Assembly: GCF_030268885.1 (NCBI RefSeq)
Contig: NZ_BSSA01000007.1
Span: 239,558-303,557 of the forward strand
DNA length: 64,000 bases
Reading direction: 5' to 3'
Source: Kitasatospora phosalacinea
GTDB lineage: Bacteria > Actinomycetota > Actinomycetes > Streptomycetales > Streptomycetaceae
The notes below the pieces were generated by a model. It had not been told where the DNA came from, searched no databases, and saw only the letters and a program-made list of their open reading frames with translations. Below are positions 36,291-45,645 of this stretch, piece after piece (the stretch's first letter is position 1; each line of letters begins with the position of its first letter). A program made the translations under genes and the position numbers.

Positions 36291-37768
36291 GCCCGGCCGG
36301 CCGGCTCACGGGGTGGTTCCGCAGCAGGTCGCTGCGGAGCAGGCTGGCCATGCTCACGGCCGCCGCGGTGGCGGTGGCGATCGCGGTGGTGTCGGTGGCC
36401 AGTTGGCTGCTGGTGCGCGAGAAGCTCTACCAGGAGGTGCACGACAGTCTCTCCACGGCGGTCCAGGAGGGCCCCGGCATCAGCCGCAACCAGCTCCTGT
36501 ACTGCGGCAAGACCCCCGCGGAAGCCCTGGCCGCGGCGCCCGCGGCACCCGCCGACGGCCACTTCGGGCCGCCGAAGTACGACTTCCAGATCGTGACCTC
36601 CGACGGCACCGTGTGCTTCCCGATCGGCGCCACCAAGGCGCTCGAGGTGAAGTCGAGCGACCTGCCGCGCAATCTGCCGACCGGCACGCCGGGCCACAAG
36701 AGCGCCAGCTACCGCGAGGGCAGCTACCTCAACGGCGACTCGGCGCTGATCCGCCGCACCGCCATCAGCGTCCAGTCCGCCACCGGGGAGCAGCAGCCCG
36801 CGACGCTGCTGACCGCGCTGCCCACCAGCGGCGTGGAGGAGTCCCTCAAGAGCCTCGCCCTGCTGATCGCCTGCGTGGCCGGGCTCGGCGTGATCGGTGC
36901 CGGGGTGGCGGGGCGGGTCGTCGCCCGGTCCGCGCTGAAGCCGGTCGACCAGCTCACCGGTCTGGTCGAGCACATCGCCCGCACCGAGGAGGTCGGCACC
37001 ACGATCCCCGTCCACGGGCAGGACGAGATCGCCCGGCTCTCCACCTCGTTCAACTCGATGTCGACCGCGCTCGCCAACTCCCGGGAACGGCAGACCCGGC
37101 TGATCGCCGACGCGGGGCACGAGTTGCGCACGCCGCTGACCTCGCTGCGCACCAACGTCGACCTGCTGATCCGCTCGGACGCGCAGGGGCGGGCGCTGCC
37201 GCCACAGACGCGGGCGCGGATGCTGGGGAACATGAAGGCGCAGATGCAGGAGCTGACCCTGCTGATCGGCGACCTGCTGCAGCTGTCCCGGCCGGACACG
37301 CCGAACCGGGAGGCGGTGCGGACGGTGGTGCCCTTCCACGAGACGGTGGAGCGGGCGCTGGAGCGGGGGCGGCTGCGCGGGCCCTCGCTGGTGTTCGACA
37401 CGGACGTGCGGCCCTGGTACGTGCACGGGGACCCGGCGGCGCTGGAGCGGGCGGTGATCAACTTGCTGGACAACGCGGTGAAGTACTCGCCGCCCGCCGG
37501 GACGATCGAGGTGCGGCTGCAGGGCGGCCGGTTGACGGTCCGGGACCACGGGCCGGGCATCCCGGCGGAGGAACTCCCGTACGTCTTCGACCGGTTCTGG
37601 CGCTCGCCGTCCTCCCGGCAGCTGCCGGGCTCGGGCCTGGGCCTGTCGATCGTGGCGCAGACCGTGCAGGACACCGGCGGGCAGGTCTCGCTGGGCCCGG
37701 CCCCGGACGGCGGGGCGGGGACGCAGGCGGTGATCGTGCTGCCGGGGCAGCCGGAGGAGCCGCACTGA
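36287..37768 (+). CDS. sensor histidine kinase with two extracytoplasmic cysteines
   Basis: 493 residues. TM1 (about 22-42) and TM2 (about 186-206) flank an extracytoplasmic domain (about 43-185) that contains exactly two Cys, C73 (LLYCGK) and C110 (GTVCFP). HAMP (about 207-262), the phosphoacceptor His278 ([13 protein letters not shown]), the N box ([13 protein letters not shown]), G1 (DHGPGIP), F (FDRFWR) and G2 (GSGLGLSIV) follow. The two Cys recall redox-sensing kinases such as CutS, which control HtrA proteases. GTG 36287 overlaps the regulator stop by 4 bases. Confidence 0.92.
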   Translation: MSPAGRLTGWFRSRSLRSRLAMLTAAAVAVAIAVVSVASWLLVREKLYQEVHDSLSTAVQEGPGISRNQLLYCGKTPAEALAAAPAAPADGHFGPPKYDFQIVTSDGTVCFPIGATKALEVKSSDLPRNLPTGTPGHKSASYREGSYLNGDSALIRRTAISVQSATGEQQPATLLTALPTSGVEESLKSLALLIACVAGLGVIGAGVAGRVVARSALKPVDQLTGLVEHIARTEEVGTTIPVHGQDEIARLSTSFNSMSTALANSRERQTRLIADAGHELRTPLTSLRTNVDLLIRSDAQGRALPPQTRARMLGNMKAQMQELTLLIGDLLQLSRPDTPNREAVRTVVPFHETVERALERGRLRGPSLVFDTDVRPWYVHGDPAALERAVINLLDNAVKYSPPAGTIEVRLQGGRLTVRDHGPGIPAEELPYVFDRFWRSPSSRQLPGSGLGLSIVAQTVQDTGGQVSLGPAPDGGAGTQAVIVLPGQPEEPH

Positions 37769-37780
37769 GGACGCCCGGGG

Positions 37781-37840
37781 GACGCGCGGGAGAACGCGCG
37801 GGAGAACGCGCGGGAGAACGCGCGGGAGAACGCGCGGGAG
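37781..37840. repeat. five tandem copies of a 12-base unit
   Basis: The unit (A/G)ACGCGCGGGAG occurs five times in a row, the last four identical. It starts 13 bases after the kinase stop and runs into the terminator at 37838. It lies outside any gene. Confidence 0.9.
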
Positions 37841-37868
37841 GGCGGGGCACCCGGGGTGCCCCGCCCTC
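37838..37868. terminator. bidirectional terminator between kinase and 5'-nucleotidase genes
   Basis: GAGGGCGGGGCACC (37838-37851) pairs perfectly with 37855-37868 over a 3-base loop, in the gap between convergent genes. Confidence 0.85.
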
Positions 37869-37884
37869 CGTCGTGCCGCGGGGG

Positions 37885-39690
37885 TCAGCCCGCCTTGACC
37901 ACGGGGACGACGGTGATCCGGTCCGCGGCCGGCGGCGCGATCGGGGCGCTCGCCGAGCTGTGGGCGGACAGGTACGCGTTGAAGACGTCCAGGTCGGAGG
38001 CGCCGACGAGCTTGTCGGTGCCGGCCGCGAAGGCCGGGAAGCCGTCGCCGCCACCGGCCAGGAACTCGTTCGCGGCGACCCGGTAGCTGGCGGCCGGGTC
38101 GATCGGCGCACCGTTCAGGCGGATCGAGTCGACGAGGACGCGGGCCGCGCCGCTCCGGTTCAGGTCGAGGGTGTAGTGCAGGTTGTTCGAGATCTGCAGG
38201 ACCTTCGGGGAGGCCTCGTTGGGCCCGGAGACCTGCTGCTGCAGGACCTGCACCAGCTGGGCGCCGGTCAGCGTCTTGACCTGCATCATGTTGGTGAACG
38301 GCTGGACGGCGAACACCTCGCCGTAGGTCACCACGCCGTCGCCCTCGGCGCCGGAGGCCTTGTACACCAGGTCGGAGCGGATGCCGCCGGGGTTCATGAA
38401 GGCGACCTGCGCGCCGCCCTTGTCGGGGGCCGAGAGCCCGGCCAGCTGGGCGTCGGCGATCAGGTCGCCGAGCGGCTTCTCCAGCGCGCTGGACCCGCGG
38501 CCGTTGATGTCGGCGGTGATGTAGCCGGTGGCGCGGTTGGAGATCGGCGCGGCCAGCTTGCTGTACCGGTCGATCAGCGCGGTCAGGTCCGGCGCCTTCG
38601 GCAGGTCGCGGCGCACCACGTGGTTGGCGGCGGTGACCGACGGGCGGACGATGGCGCCGGTGCGCTTGTCCAGCTTGAGGTCGATCTCGGTGTACAGGCG
38701 GCCGAACGAGGCGGCGCTGGTGACCGAGCGGGGCACGCCGTTCGGGTCCGGGATCATGCAGGCGTACGAGTTGTGGGTGTGGCCGGTGACGATCGCCCCG
38801 ACGGCCGGGTCGAGCTTCTTGGCGATGTCCACGATCGGGCCGGAGATGCCCGCCCCGGCCGCGCCGCAGTCGTAGTTGTAGACGCCGCTGGCGGGCAGGC
38901 CGCCCTCGTGGATCAGCGCCACGATCGAGTTGACGCCCTGCCGCTTGAGCTCGGCGGCGTACGTGTTGATCGTGGTGACCTCGTTGCCGAACTTGAGGCC
39001 CTGCACGCCCGCGGCGGTGACGATGTTCGGGGTGCCCTCCAGGGTCACGCCGATGAATCCGACCTTGACGCCGTGGACGTTCTTCACCCAGTACGGCTTG
39101 AGGATCGGCTTGTTCGTCTTCTCGCTGGTGACGTTCGCCGCCAGGTACGGGAAGTCCGCGCCCTCGAAGGTGCGGCCCTCCTCGTAGCAGCCGTCGGTCG
39201 GGTGGCAGCCGCCGTTCTGCATGCGCAGCAGCTCGGCCGAGCCCTCGTCGAACTCGTGGTTGCCCACCGAGGTGACGTCGAGGCCGATCTCGTTCATCGC
39301 CTCGATGGTCGGCTCGTCGTGGAACAGGCCGGAGACCAGCGGGCTGGCGCCGATGATGTCGCCGGCCGCGACGGTCAGGCTGTTGGCGTGGCCCTGGCGG
39401 GCGTTGCGCAGCGCGGTGGCCAGGTACTCGACGCCGCCGGCGGGGGTGGCGACGGTCTTCCCGGTGGCGGGGTCGATCTCGCTGATCGTGCCCGAGGAGC
39501 CGGCCGGGGGCTCCAGGTTGCCGTGGAAGTCGTTGATCGCGAGGAGCTGCAGGTCCTCGTACTTGGGCTTGTCGTGGCCCCGGCCGTGGGCCTCGGCCGT
39601 GGCCGGGAGGGCCATCGTGCCGAAGAGGGCGGCGGCCGCGGCGACCGCGAGGGCGGTCGTGCGGCGGCCGGTGGTACCGGAAATGGGCAT
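37885..39690 (-). CDS. secreted 5'-nucleotidase / UDP-sugar hydrolase (UshA-like)
   Basis: 601 residues. A signal peptide with twin Arg (GRRTTALAVAAAAALFG, cleavage after ATAEA-type site near 34) precedes a calcineurin-like phosphoesterase domain: LLAINDFHGNLEP, VAAGDIIGASP, VGNHEFDEG, VALIHEGG and VTGHTHNSY are the dimetal ligand motifs. A C-terminal 5'-nucleotidase domain follows, with FMNPGGIRSDLVY and VAANEFLAGGGDGF. It releases phosphate and nucleosides from extracellular nucleotides. ATG 39690 with GGGGA upstream is preferred to 39759. A PHO-box-like element overlaps its promoter. Confidence 0.93.
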   Translation of the reverse strand: MPISGTTGRRTTALAVAAAAALFGTMALPATAEAHGRGHDKPKYEDLQLLAINDFHGNLEPPAGSSGTISEIDPATGKTVATPAGGVEYLATALRNARQGHANSLTVAAGDIIGASPLVSGLFHDEPTIEAMNEIGLDVTSVGNHEFDEGSAELLRMQNGGCHPTDGCYEEGRTFEGADFPYLAANVTSEKTNKPILKPYWVKNVHGVKVGFIGVTLEGTPNIVTAAGVQGLKFGNEVTTINTYAAELKRQGVNSIVALIHEGGLPASGVYNYDCGAAGAGISGPIVDIAKKLDPAVGAIVTGHTHNSYACMIPDPNGVPRSVTSAASFGRLYTEIDLKLDKRTGAIVRPSVTAANHVVRRDLPKAPDLTALIDRYSKLAAPISNRATGYITADINGRGSSALEKPLGDLIADAQLAGLSAPDKGGAQVAFMNPGGIRSDLVYKASGAEGDGVVTYGEVFAVQPFTNMMQVKTLTGAQLVQVLQQQVSGPNEASPKVLQISNNLHYTLDLNRSGAARVLVDSIRLNGAPIDPAASYRVAANEFLAGGGDGFPAFAAGTDKLVGASDLDVFNAYLSAHSSASAPIAPPAADRITVVPVVKAG

Positions 39691-39746
39691 GGCTGTCCCC
39701 TGGACCGTCGGGGCCGCGGCAGGGCGGCCTGGCGTTGTCTGGGTGC

Positions 39747-39790
39747 AGCCTAGGGTCAACGCGCGTAGCTGTCAGGAACCTGCGAGTAAC
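39747..39790 (-). promoter_or_regulatory. 5'-nucleotidase promoter with PHO-box-like direct repeat
   Basis: On the minus strand two adjacent 11-base units, GTTACTCGCAG (39790-39780) and GTTCCTGACAG (39779-39769), share GTT..CT...AG. The -35-like CTGACA (39775-39770) and -10-like TAGGCT (39752-39747) are 17 bases apart, so the repeat overlaps the -35, as in PhoP-activated promoters. Fit to the PHO consensus is partial. Confidence 0.5.
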
Positions 39791-39845
39791 GAGCTGGTAT
39801 CCGCGGCCTGACGAACCGTCTCCCGCCCCCGGGTCGGGGCCCGGT

Positions 39846-41192
39846 TCAGATCCGCGGCTGCGCCGTCAGCTGCTGGTCCGCGCGCTCCCGCTCGGCCACC
39901 GCGTCCTCGGTCATCGCCCGGTCGGTGTACACCAGCGGCTTCTCGGCCTCGGTGATGATGTGCTTGACCACCTGCACGTTGCCGTTGACGTCCCACACCG
40001 CGATGCCCGGCGACAGGGTCGGGATGATCTCCACCGCCCAGCGCGGCAGGCCCAGCACCCGGCCGGTGGCCCTCGCCTCGTCGGCCTTCTGCATGTAGAT
40101 CGTCCGGGTGGAGGCCATCTTCAGGATCGCCGACGCCTCCTTCGCCGCCGCCCCGTCCACCACGTCCGACAGGTGGTGCACCACCGCGACGAAGGACAGG
40201 CCCAGGCGGCGGCCGAACTTCAGCAGCCGCTGGAACAACTGCGCCACGAAGGGGCTGTTGATGATGTGCCAGGCCTCCTCCACCAGGAAGATCCGCTTCA
40301 CCCGGTCCGGGCGCAGCCAGGTGTGCTCCAGCCAGACGCCGACGATCGCCATCAGGATCGGCATCGCGATCGAGTTCCGGTCGATGTGCGACAGGTCGAA
40401 GACGATCAGCGGCGCGTCCAGGTCGATGCCCGCCGAGGTCGGGCCGTCGAACATGCCGCGCAGGTCGCCGTCGACCAGCCGGTCCAGCACCAGGGCCACG
40501 TCCAGGCCCCAGGACTGCACCTCGCCGACCTCCACGCCCAGCGACTCCACCGCCGACAGGTCGGGGCTGCGCAGCGTCTCGATGATGTCGTTCAGCACCG
40601 GCTGACGGTCCTTCACCGTCGCAGTCACGTACGCGTGCGCGGCCTTCAGCGCGAACCCGGCCCGCTCCTCCAGGCCGCGGCCCATCGCCACCTCGATGAT
40701 GGTGCGCAGCAGCGACAGCTGGCCGGTGGTGGTGATCGCCGGGTCCAGCGGGTTCAGCTTCACCCCGCCGTCCAGGGCCGCCATCGGGTCCAGCCGGACG
40801 GACTTTATCCCCAGCGCGTTGGCGATCAGGTTCCACTCGCCGACGCCGTCCTCGCCCTGCGCGTCCAGCACCACCACCTGGCGGTCGCGGAACCTCAACT
40901 GCCGCAGCACGTACGTCTTCTCCAGCGCCGACTTGCCGTTGCCGGACTCCCCCAGCACCAGCCAGTGCGGGGCCGGCAGTTGCTGGCCGTACAGCTGGAA
41001 CGGGTCGTAGACGTAGCCCTTGCCGCTGTACACCTCGCGGCCGATGATCACCCCGGAGTCGCCCAGGCCGGGCGCCGCGGTCGGCAGGTACACCGCCTGC
41101 GCCTGGCCGCTGGAGGTGCGCACCGGTAGCCGGGTGGTCTCCACCCGGCCGAACAGGGTGCTGGTGAAGGCATCGGTCAGCTTGCCGAGCAT
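39846..41192 (-). CDS. VirB4/TraC-like ATPase of a type IV secretion-like system
   Basis: 448 residues. Walker A is GESGNGKS (81-88) and Walker B RIFLVEEAW (300-308). FDLSHIDRNSIAMPIL and FGRRLGLSFVAVVHHLSDV are typical of the RecA-like C-terminal half of VirB4-type conjugation ATPases. The protein lacks the N-terminal VirB4 region, which may be supplied by the next gene upstream. GGAGGA precedes ATG 41192. It is the last gene of a five-gene leftward cluster. Confidence 0.85.
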   Translation of the reverse strand: MLGKLTDAFTSTLFGRVETTRLPVRTSSGQAQAVYLPTAAPGLGDSGVIIGREVYSGKGYVYDPFQLYGQQLPAPHWLVLGESGNGKSALEKTYVLRQLRFRDRQVVVLDAQGEDGVGEWNLIANALGIKSVRLDPMAALDGGVKLNPLDPAITTTGQLSLLRTIIEVAMGRGLEERAGFALKAAHAYVTATVKDRQPVLNDIIETLRSPDLSAVESLGVEVGEVQSWGLDVALVLDRLVDGDLRGMFDGPTSAGIDLDAPLIVFDLSHIDRNSIAMPILMAIVGVWLEHTWLRPDRVKRIFLVEEAWHIINSPFVAQLFQRLLKFGRRLGLSFVAVVHHLSDVVDGAAAKEASAILKMASTRTIYMQKADEARATGRVLGLPRWAVEIIPTLSPGIAVWDVNGNVQVVKHIITEAEKPLVYTDRAMTEDAVAERERADQQLTAQPRI

Positions 41193-41219
41193 CGACGGTC
41201 CTCCGGGGGTTCAGCGGCG

Positions 41220-42803
41220 TCAGCGGCGGATGCCGGTGGCGAACGGCAGGGTGTTGGCGAACGCCCGGTGGTGCTCGCGGTCGCACCACTCCAGCTTCAG
41301 GTAGCTCTTGCCCGCGGACGCCCGGATGGTGCGCTTGTCCCGGGCCAGCGCCTCCGGGCTGCGCGAGGACACCGTCAGGTACCCCACCAGGTTCACCCCG
41401 GCCGCGCCGGACGCCAGGTCGTCGCCGCGCTGGTCCACCCGGCCGGTGTGCGCCAGGTCGCGCGGGTCCACCGTGCGGTTCATCTTCGCCGCCCGGCTGG
41501 CCTCCGCCTCGTCGTTGGTCTTCTCGGTCAGCATCCGTTCGATCGCGACGTCGGTCGGCTCCAGGTCCATGGTCACCGCGACCGTCCGGATCACGTCCGG
41601 CGTGTGCACCAGCAGCGGCGCCAGGAAGTTCACCCCGACCGGCGTCAGCGGCCACTCCTTGATCCACGCGGTGGCGTGGCACCACGGCTCCCGGGTCGCC
41701 GCCTCCCGGGTCTTCGCCTGCAGGTACTGCGGGTGCGTGGCGTCCAGCTCGGCCGGCCAGGCGTTGCGCCGGCTCATCGCCTGGATGTGGTCGATCGGGT
41801 GGTCCGGGTCGTACATCGAGTGGATCAGCGACGCCAGCCGGGCCTGCCCCAACGGCTGCCGCACCCGGATGTCCGCCTCCGCCAACCGGGCGCAGATGTC
41901 GGTCAGTTCGCGCGCCATCACGGTCGCCAGACCGTCGTCGCTGCGGTCCCGCTTCTCGCCCCGCCCGTACGCGGTGCGCCCCATCGCGTGCGCCTCCGCC
42001 GCCAGGTCACGGGTGTAGTGCATGCAGGCCACCAGGTACGCCCGGTGCTGCTCCGAGGAGGTCGACACCATCGACTGCAACTGGTCGTAGCTCTCCTGCA
42101 GCCAGCGCGGCGCCGTGTGGTCGCCGCGCCGCTCCACGTCCTTGGCGTGCGCGTCCGGGTCGGCCGGCAGGGTGCGGGCCAGGATCTGCAGCCGGGTCAC
42201 GAAGCCGTCGCCGTTGGCCACGTGCTTGAGCAGCGTGCCGAACCGGTCGACCAGCGCCTCCTGGTCCTCCGAGTCGCGCAGGCCCACGCCCGGACCCTCG
42301 ATCTCGATCGCCGCGGTCACCGTCCGGCGCTCCAGGTGCATCAGCACCGCGACCTCGTCCGGCCCGAACGGCGCGGTCAGCCAGCGCAGCCGCCCCACGC
42401 CCGGCGGCGGGCCGACCTCCACCTCGCGCCCGTCCAGCCGGGTGCCCGCCTCGTGCACGTCCGGCTTCCACACCGCCCGGCCGCTGCGCACCGTCCGCCG
42501 GAACGTCCGGTTGATCTCCACCCACTTGTAGAACGTCCGCCGCCGGTACGGCACGTACACCGCCATGATCGCCAGCAGCGGGAAGCCCACCAGGCCCGCG
42601 ATCCGCAACGGCAGCAGGCTCGGGATCAGCCCCCACACCATGCCCAGGCCGGCACCGGCGATGATCAGCACGATCTCGCCGTTCTCCCGGTTGCGCCCGA
42701 TCGGCGCGTTCGGCCGCGCCTTGCCGATCAGGTAGCTGCGGCGCTGGTGGGCGTACGGCTGGGCGTACTGGGTGCCGTACTGGCCGAGCTGGTCGCTGCT
42801 CAT
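41220..42803 (-). CDS. SCO6880-family protein, VirB3/VirB4 N-terminal-like
   Basis: 527 residues. Two membrane helices (about 44-62 and 67-86) sit near the N-terminus (IVLIIAGAGLGMVWGLIPSL). A large cytoplasmic part follows, with YKWVEINRTFRRTVRSGRAVW and RDLAHTGRVDQRGDDLASGA. Sequences of this type are annotated as the SCO6880 family and accompany the VirB4-like ATPase in actinobacterial T4SS clusters. The arrangement suggests a VirB3-VirB4 N-terminal fusion, with the ATPase half encoded separately at 39846-41192. GGAGGG precedes the ATG. The gap to each neighbour is under 30 bases. Confidence 0.75.
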   Translation of the reverse strand: MSSDQLGQYGTQYAQPYAHQRRSYLIGKARPNAPIGRNRENGEIVLIIAGAGLGMVWGLIPSLLPLRIAGLVGFPLLAIMAVYVPYRRRTFYKWVEINRTFRRTVRSGRAVWKPDVHEAGTRLDGREVEVGPPPGVGRLRWLTAPFGPDEVAVLMHLERRTVTAAIEIEGPGVGLRDSEDQEALVDRFGTLLKHVANGDGFVTRLQILARTLPADPDAHAKDVERRGDHTAPRWLQESYDQLQSMVSTSSEQHRAYLVACMHYTRDLAAEAHAMGRTAYGRGEKRDRSDDGLATVMARELTDICARLAEADIRVRQPLGQARLASLIHSMYDPDHPIDHIQAMSRRNAWPAELDATHPQYLQAKTREAATREPWCHATAWIKEWPLTPVGVNFLAPLLVHTPDVIRTVAVTMDLEPTDVAIERMLTEKTNDEAEASRAAKMNRTVDPRDLAHTGRVDQRGDDLASGAAGVNLVGYLTVSSRSPEALARDKRTIRASAGKSYLKLEWCDREHHRAFANTLPFATGIRR

Positions 42804-42810
42804 CTACCCG

Positions 42811-44097
42811 TCACCCTCCCTTCGGGTTGTTGACCGGAGCCTGGACCTGGCCCTGCGCGGGCGGCACCGCCGCCCGCGGGGGGTTCGCGGGCCGGGAGGC
42901 GTGCGCCGCGATGCCCGCGCCCGCCCCGCCGCCACCGGCCGGGGCACCGCCGCCACCGCCCGCGCCCTCCGCACCACCGCGCGAACCGTGCGTCGAGATG
43001 CCCTGCTTCACGAAGTTCGCCGGGCCGTTGATCATCGCGCTACCGGCCTGCACCGCACTCGCCCGGGCCCGCCGCATCGCCATCAGCTCGTCGCCGAAGC
43101 CCGGCACGAACCGGTACACCGCCGCGCTCGCGAAGATCGACAGGAACAGGATCGCCAGCCCCGCCAGCACCCGCCCGAAGTCGTCGTCCGCCCCCGCGCC
43201 GGTCGCCACCGCGCCCGCCAGCCCCAGGATGATCACCACGATCGGCTTCGCCAGGTCCACCGCCAGCATCATCGCGGCCCACCGGCGGACGTGCTTCCAC
43301 ATCTGCTTGTCCACCAGCCCCGCGTACACCGCCGTCCCCAGCAGCGCGCCCACGTACAGCATCGCCGCCCGGATCACCAGCTCCACCCACAGCACCGCCG
43401 CGGCCAGCACCGCCACCAGCGACACCAGGATCAGGATCAGCGGGCCACCGCCCATGCTGCCCTTCTCCAGGGTGTCCGCGAACCCGCCCAGGTACGTGCC
43501 GGTGTCCGACTTCGTCCCCGACGCGATCGCGTCCGTCAGTCCGTCGGTGACCGTCACCACCGTGTACAGGATCAGCGGCGTGAACGCCGACGCGATCACC
43601 GTCAACCACAGGTACCCGACCGCCTCGCCGAACGCCTGCCCCAGCGCCGCGCCGCGCACCGCCCGCTTCGTCACCGCCAGCAGCCACAGCACCAGCGTGA
43701 TCACCGTCGAGACCGCGAACACCACCGCGTACTGCTGCAGGAACGCCGCGTTCGTGAAGTCGACCTTCGTCGTCCCGTCGATCGCCCCCGAAAGCTGCCG
43801 CACCACCCACGCCGCCGCCTGCGCGCACCCCTTCGCCAACGACCCCAGCGGATCGGTGACCCCGGACACGGCGTCCGTCCCGGGGATCACGGTGGCCCCG
43901 GGCGGAGCGCAGAGCTTGTCGGCACCGAGGACGGTGGCGTCGTTGCCCGCGCACTTGGACACGCTCGGGCTCGGCGACGGATCCGCCGCCACCCGCTGCG
44001 CGACCACCAGCGCGGTGAGTTGGAGCACGCTCATCGCGGCGCCGAGCACCCCGGCGCGGCGCAGGAGGCGCAGTCTGGGAGCGGCGTCAGCGGGCAT
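42811..44097 (-). CDS. polytopic membrane protein, VirB6/TrbL-like
   Basis: 428 residues. A signal-like first helix (about 14-36) is followed by an extracytoplasmic stretch with Cys and at least five transmembrane helices between about 110 and 345 (for example FAVSTVITLVLWLLAVTKRA and LILILVSLVAVLAAAVLWVE). A Gly/Ala/Pro-rich cytoplasmic tail ends the protein. Topology and neighbours fit the VirB6/TrbL channel component, although sequence identity in this family is always low. GGAGGG is 6 bases before ATG 44097, and the start overlaps the previous gene by 11 bases. Confidence 0.78.
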   Translation of the reverse strand: MPADAAPRLRLLRRAGVLGAAMSVLQLTALVVAQRVAADPSPSPSVSKCAGNDATVLGADKLCAPPGATVIPGTDAVSGVTDPLGSLAKGCAQAAAWVVRQLSGAIDGTTKVDFTNAAFLQQYAVVFAVSTVITLVLWLLAVTKRAVRGAALGQAFGEAVGYLWLTVIASAFTPLILYTVVTVTDGLTDAIASGTKSDTGTYLGGFADTLEKGSMGGGPLILILVSLVAVLAAAVLWVELVIRAAMLYVGALLGTAVYAGLVDKQMWKHVRRWAAMMLAVDLAKPIVVIILGLAGAVATGAGADDDFGRVLAGLAILFLSIFASAAVYRFVPGFGDELMAMRRARASAVQAGSAMINGPANFVKQGISTHGSRGGAEGAGGGGGAPAGGGGAGAGIAAHASRPANPPRAAVPPAQGQVQAPVNNPKGG

Positions 44098-44908
44098 AGC
44101 GGAACCCTCCGAACTGCTGGACGGCATCGGCGATCTCTTTCGCGGTGGCCGCCTGCTGGTCGCCCGGCAGGGGGGCGGGGCCCGCGGCGCGGGAGTAGTC
44201 GGTGAGCTTCCAGTCGCTGCCGGTCCAGCGCATGGTGACGGTCAGGGTGTACCAGTCCTGGGTGACCGGGACGACGGAGCCCTCGCCGGTCAGGCCGTAC
44301 AGGCCGGTGCACCAGACGTCGACCCGGGTCGCGGTGTCGGCCCCGTTGGTGGTGCGGGTGCCGACCGGGACGACCCGGTTGACGAAGGTCTGCCCCTTCG
44401 GCGCCTTGCCCTGGGCGTCGAGCCCGTAGCGCGCGTTCGTCTCCGGCGTGAACGCCTGGTCCAGGCGGGCCTGGAGGGCGGGGAGGACGGTGGGGTCGGC
44501 GATGGTGGTGAGGACGGTGCGGCGGCCGTCGGTGCGGAACATGTCGGCGGAGCCGAGGGCGACGGCGTAGTTGGCGGCGGCGGACTGCGCGCCCTGGTCG
44601 GTGTGCGGGTAGCCGGTGCCGATGCCGTTGACCGTGGTGGTGACGGGCTGCTGGCCGCTGGCGGCGGTGCGGTCGGGGGAGGCGGCGGCGCCGGTGGCGC
44701 GGTCGCCGGAGGTGGTGGTGCCGTCACCGCGGGCGGCCGGGGGCTTGTCGCGGTTGGCGACGGCGACGGCGACGACCAGCAGGGTGACGATGCCGAGGAC
44801 GGTCAGGAGGGTGCGCAGCGGCCTGGCCTGACGGCCGGTCACGGTGGCGGTCTGTTCGGCGACCGGTAGCCGCGTACGGGTGTGCGGCTGGTCGTCGGAC
44901 AACGGCAC
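44087..44908 (-). CDS. single-pass membrane protein, VirB8/TcpC-like
   Basis: 273 residues. A cytoplasmic N-terminus and a TM helix (about 33-52, LLTVLGIVTLLVVAVAVANR) precede a Thr/Ala-rich linker (53-95) and an extracytoplasmic domain (about 96-265). ANYAVALGSADMFR, YTLTVTMRWTGSDWKLTDYS and related strands resemble an NTF2-like fold. This organisation is that of VirB8/TcpC proteins, which scaffold conjugation machines. Family placement relies on architecture and context more than sequence. It overlaps the next gene by 11 bases. Confidence 0.68.
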   Translation of the reverse strand: MPLSDDQPHTRTRLPVAEQTATVTGRQARPLRTLLTVLGIVTLLVVAVAVANRDKPPAARGDGTTTSGDRATGAAASPDRTAASGQQPVTTTVNGIGTGYPHTDQGAQSAAANYAVALGSADMFRTDGRRTVLTTIADPTVLPALQARLDQAFTPETNARYGLDAQGKAPKGQTFVNRVVPVGTRTTNGADTATRVDVWCTGLYGLTGEGSVVPVTQDWYTLTVTMRWTGSDWKLTDYSRAAGPAPLPGDQQAATAKEIADAVQQFGGFRYAR

Positions 44909-45048
44909 GGGGGCCCTCCTGGTGGGACGCCGCCGCGCGGGGTGCGGGCGGCGGCGTGACGGGTGCTCGGCGTGGGGAAGGGGCGGGGGCGGGGGTGGTG
45001 CGGCGGGAGCGGATCACCTGCGCCGGGGCGGGAGTTGCGGTCCGATCG

Positions 45049-45396
45049 TCAGATGGCCATGCCGTACACAATGGTGAACAGGGTGCCGAGCGAACCGATG
45101 ATGAACACGCCGGTCAGGCCGGCGATGATCAGCCCCTTGCCCTGTTCGGCGCTGAAGGTGTCGCGCATCGCGGTGGCGCCGATCCGCTGCTTGGCGGCGC
45201 CCCAGATGGCGATGGCGAGGCAGACCAGGATCGCGATGGCCATCACGACCTGCACCATGACCCGGGCCGAGGAGCCGAGCGTGGCGAACGGGCCCCAGTC
45301 GGGGGCGATCCCGCCGATGATGGTGTCGATGTCGGCCTTCTTCGGCGGGTCCTCCGCCAGGTGCCGGATCACTGTGCTGTCCACGTTCAGGTCCAT
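45049..45396 (-). CDS. small two-TM membrane protein of the T4SS-like cluster
   Basis: 115 residues. Two hydrophobic helices (about 46-66, VMVQVVMAIAILVCLAIAIW, and 90-112, LIIAGLTGVFIIGSLGTLFT) are joined by a short basic loop (AAKQRIGATAMRD). Size and topology match VirB2/TrbC-type pilin-like or TcpB-like subunits. Sequence identity cannot be judged. It is the first gene of the leftward cluster and is divergent from the VirB1-like hydrolase. Confidence 0.65.
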   Translation of the reverse strand: MDLNVDSTVIRHLAEDPPKKADIDTIIGGIAPDWGPFATLGSSARVMVQVVMAIAILVCLAIAIWGAAKQRIGATAMRDTFSAEQGKGLIIAGLTGVFIIGSLGTLFTIVYGMAI

Positions 45397-45645
45397 TCCA
45401 TCTCACCGCCCGATCAGGAAAATTCAAGGCCCCGGACCACGGTCGAGCGAAGGGGCAGGGCCTACTCTTGGCCAGATCTGACGTCGACTTGGCTGCTTCT
45501 CGCGGATTGCTCGTGGCTGGCCGGACGCCTCCGCCAGGATGTCCGGTGCTTCAAGGATACTTCCCGCTCCTGGTATCTGTGATGATTGCACCGGGCAAAT
45601 GCGCAACAGGACATGGCCGCTGACGTTCCGTCGGGATGGTGCTGG

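Noticed and set aside
37781..37840. Possible CRISPR array
   Set aside because: The 12-base units are contiguous with no spacers. The same applies to 61577-61654.
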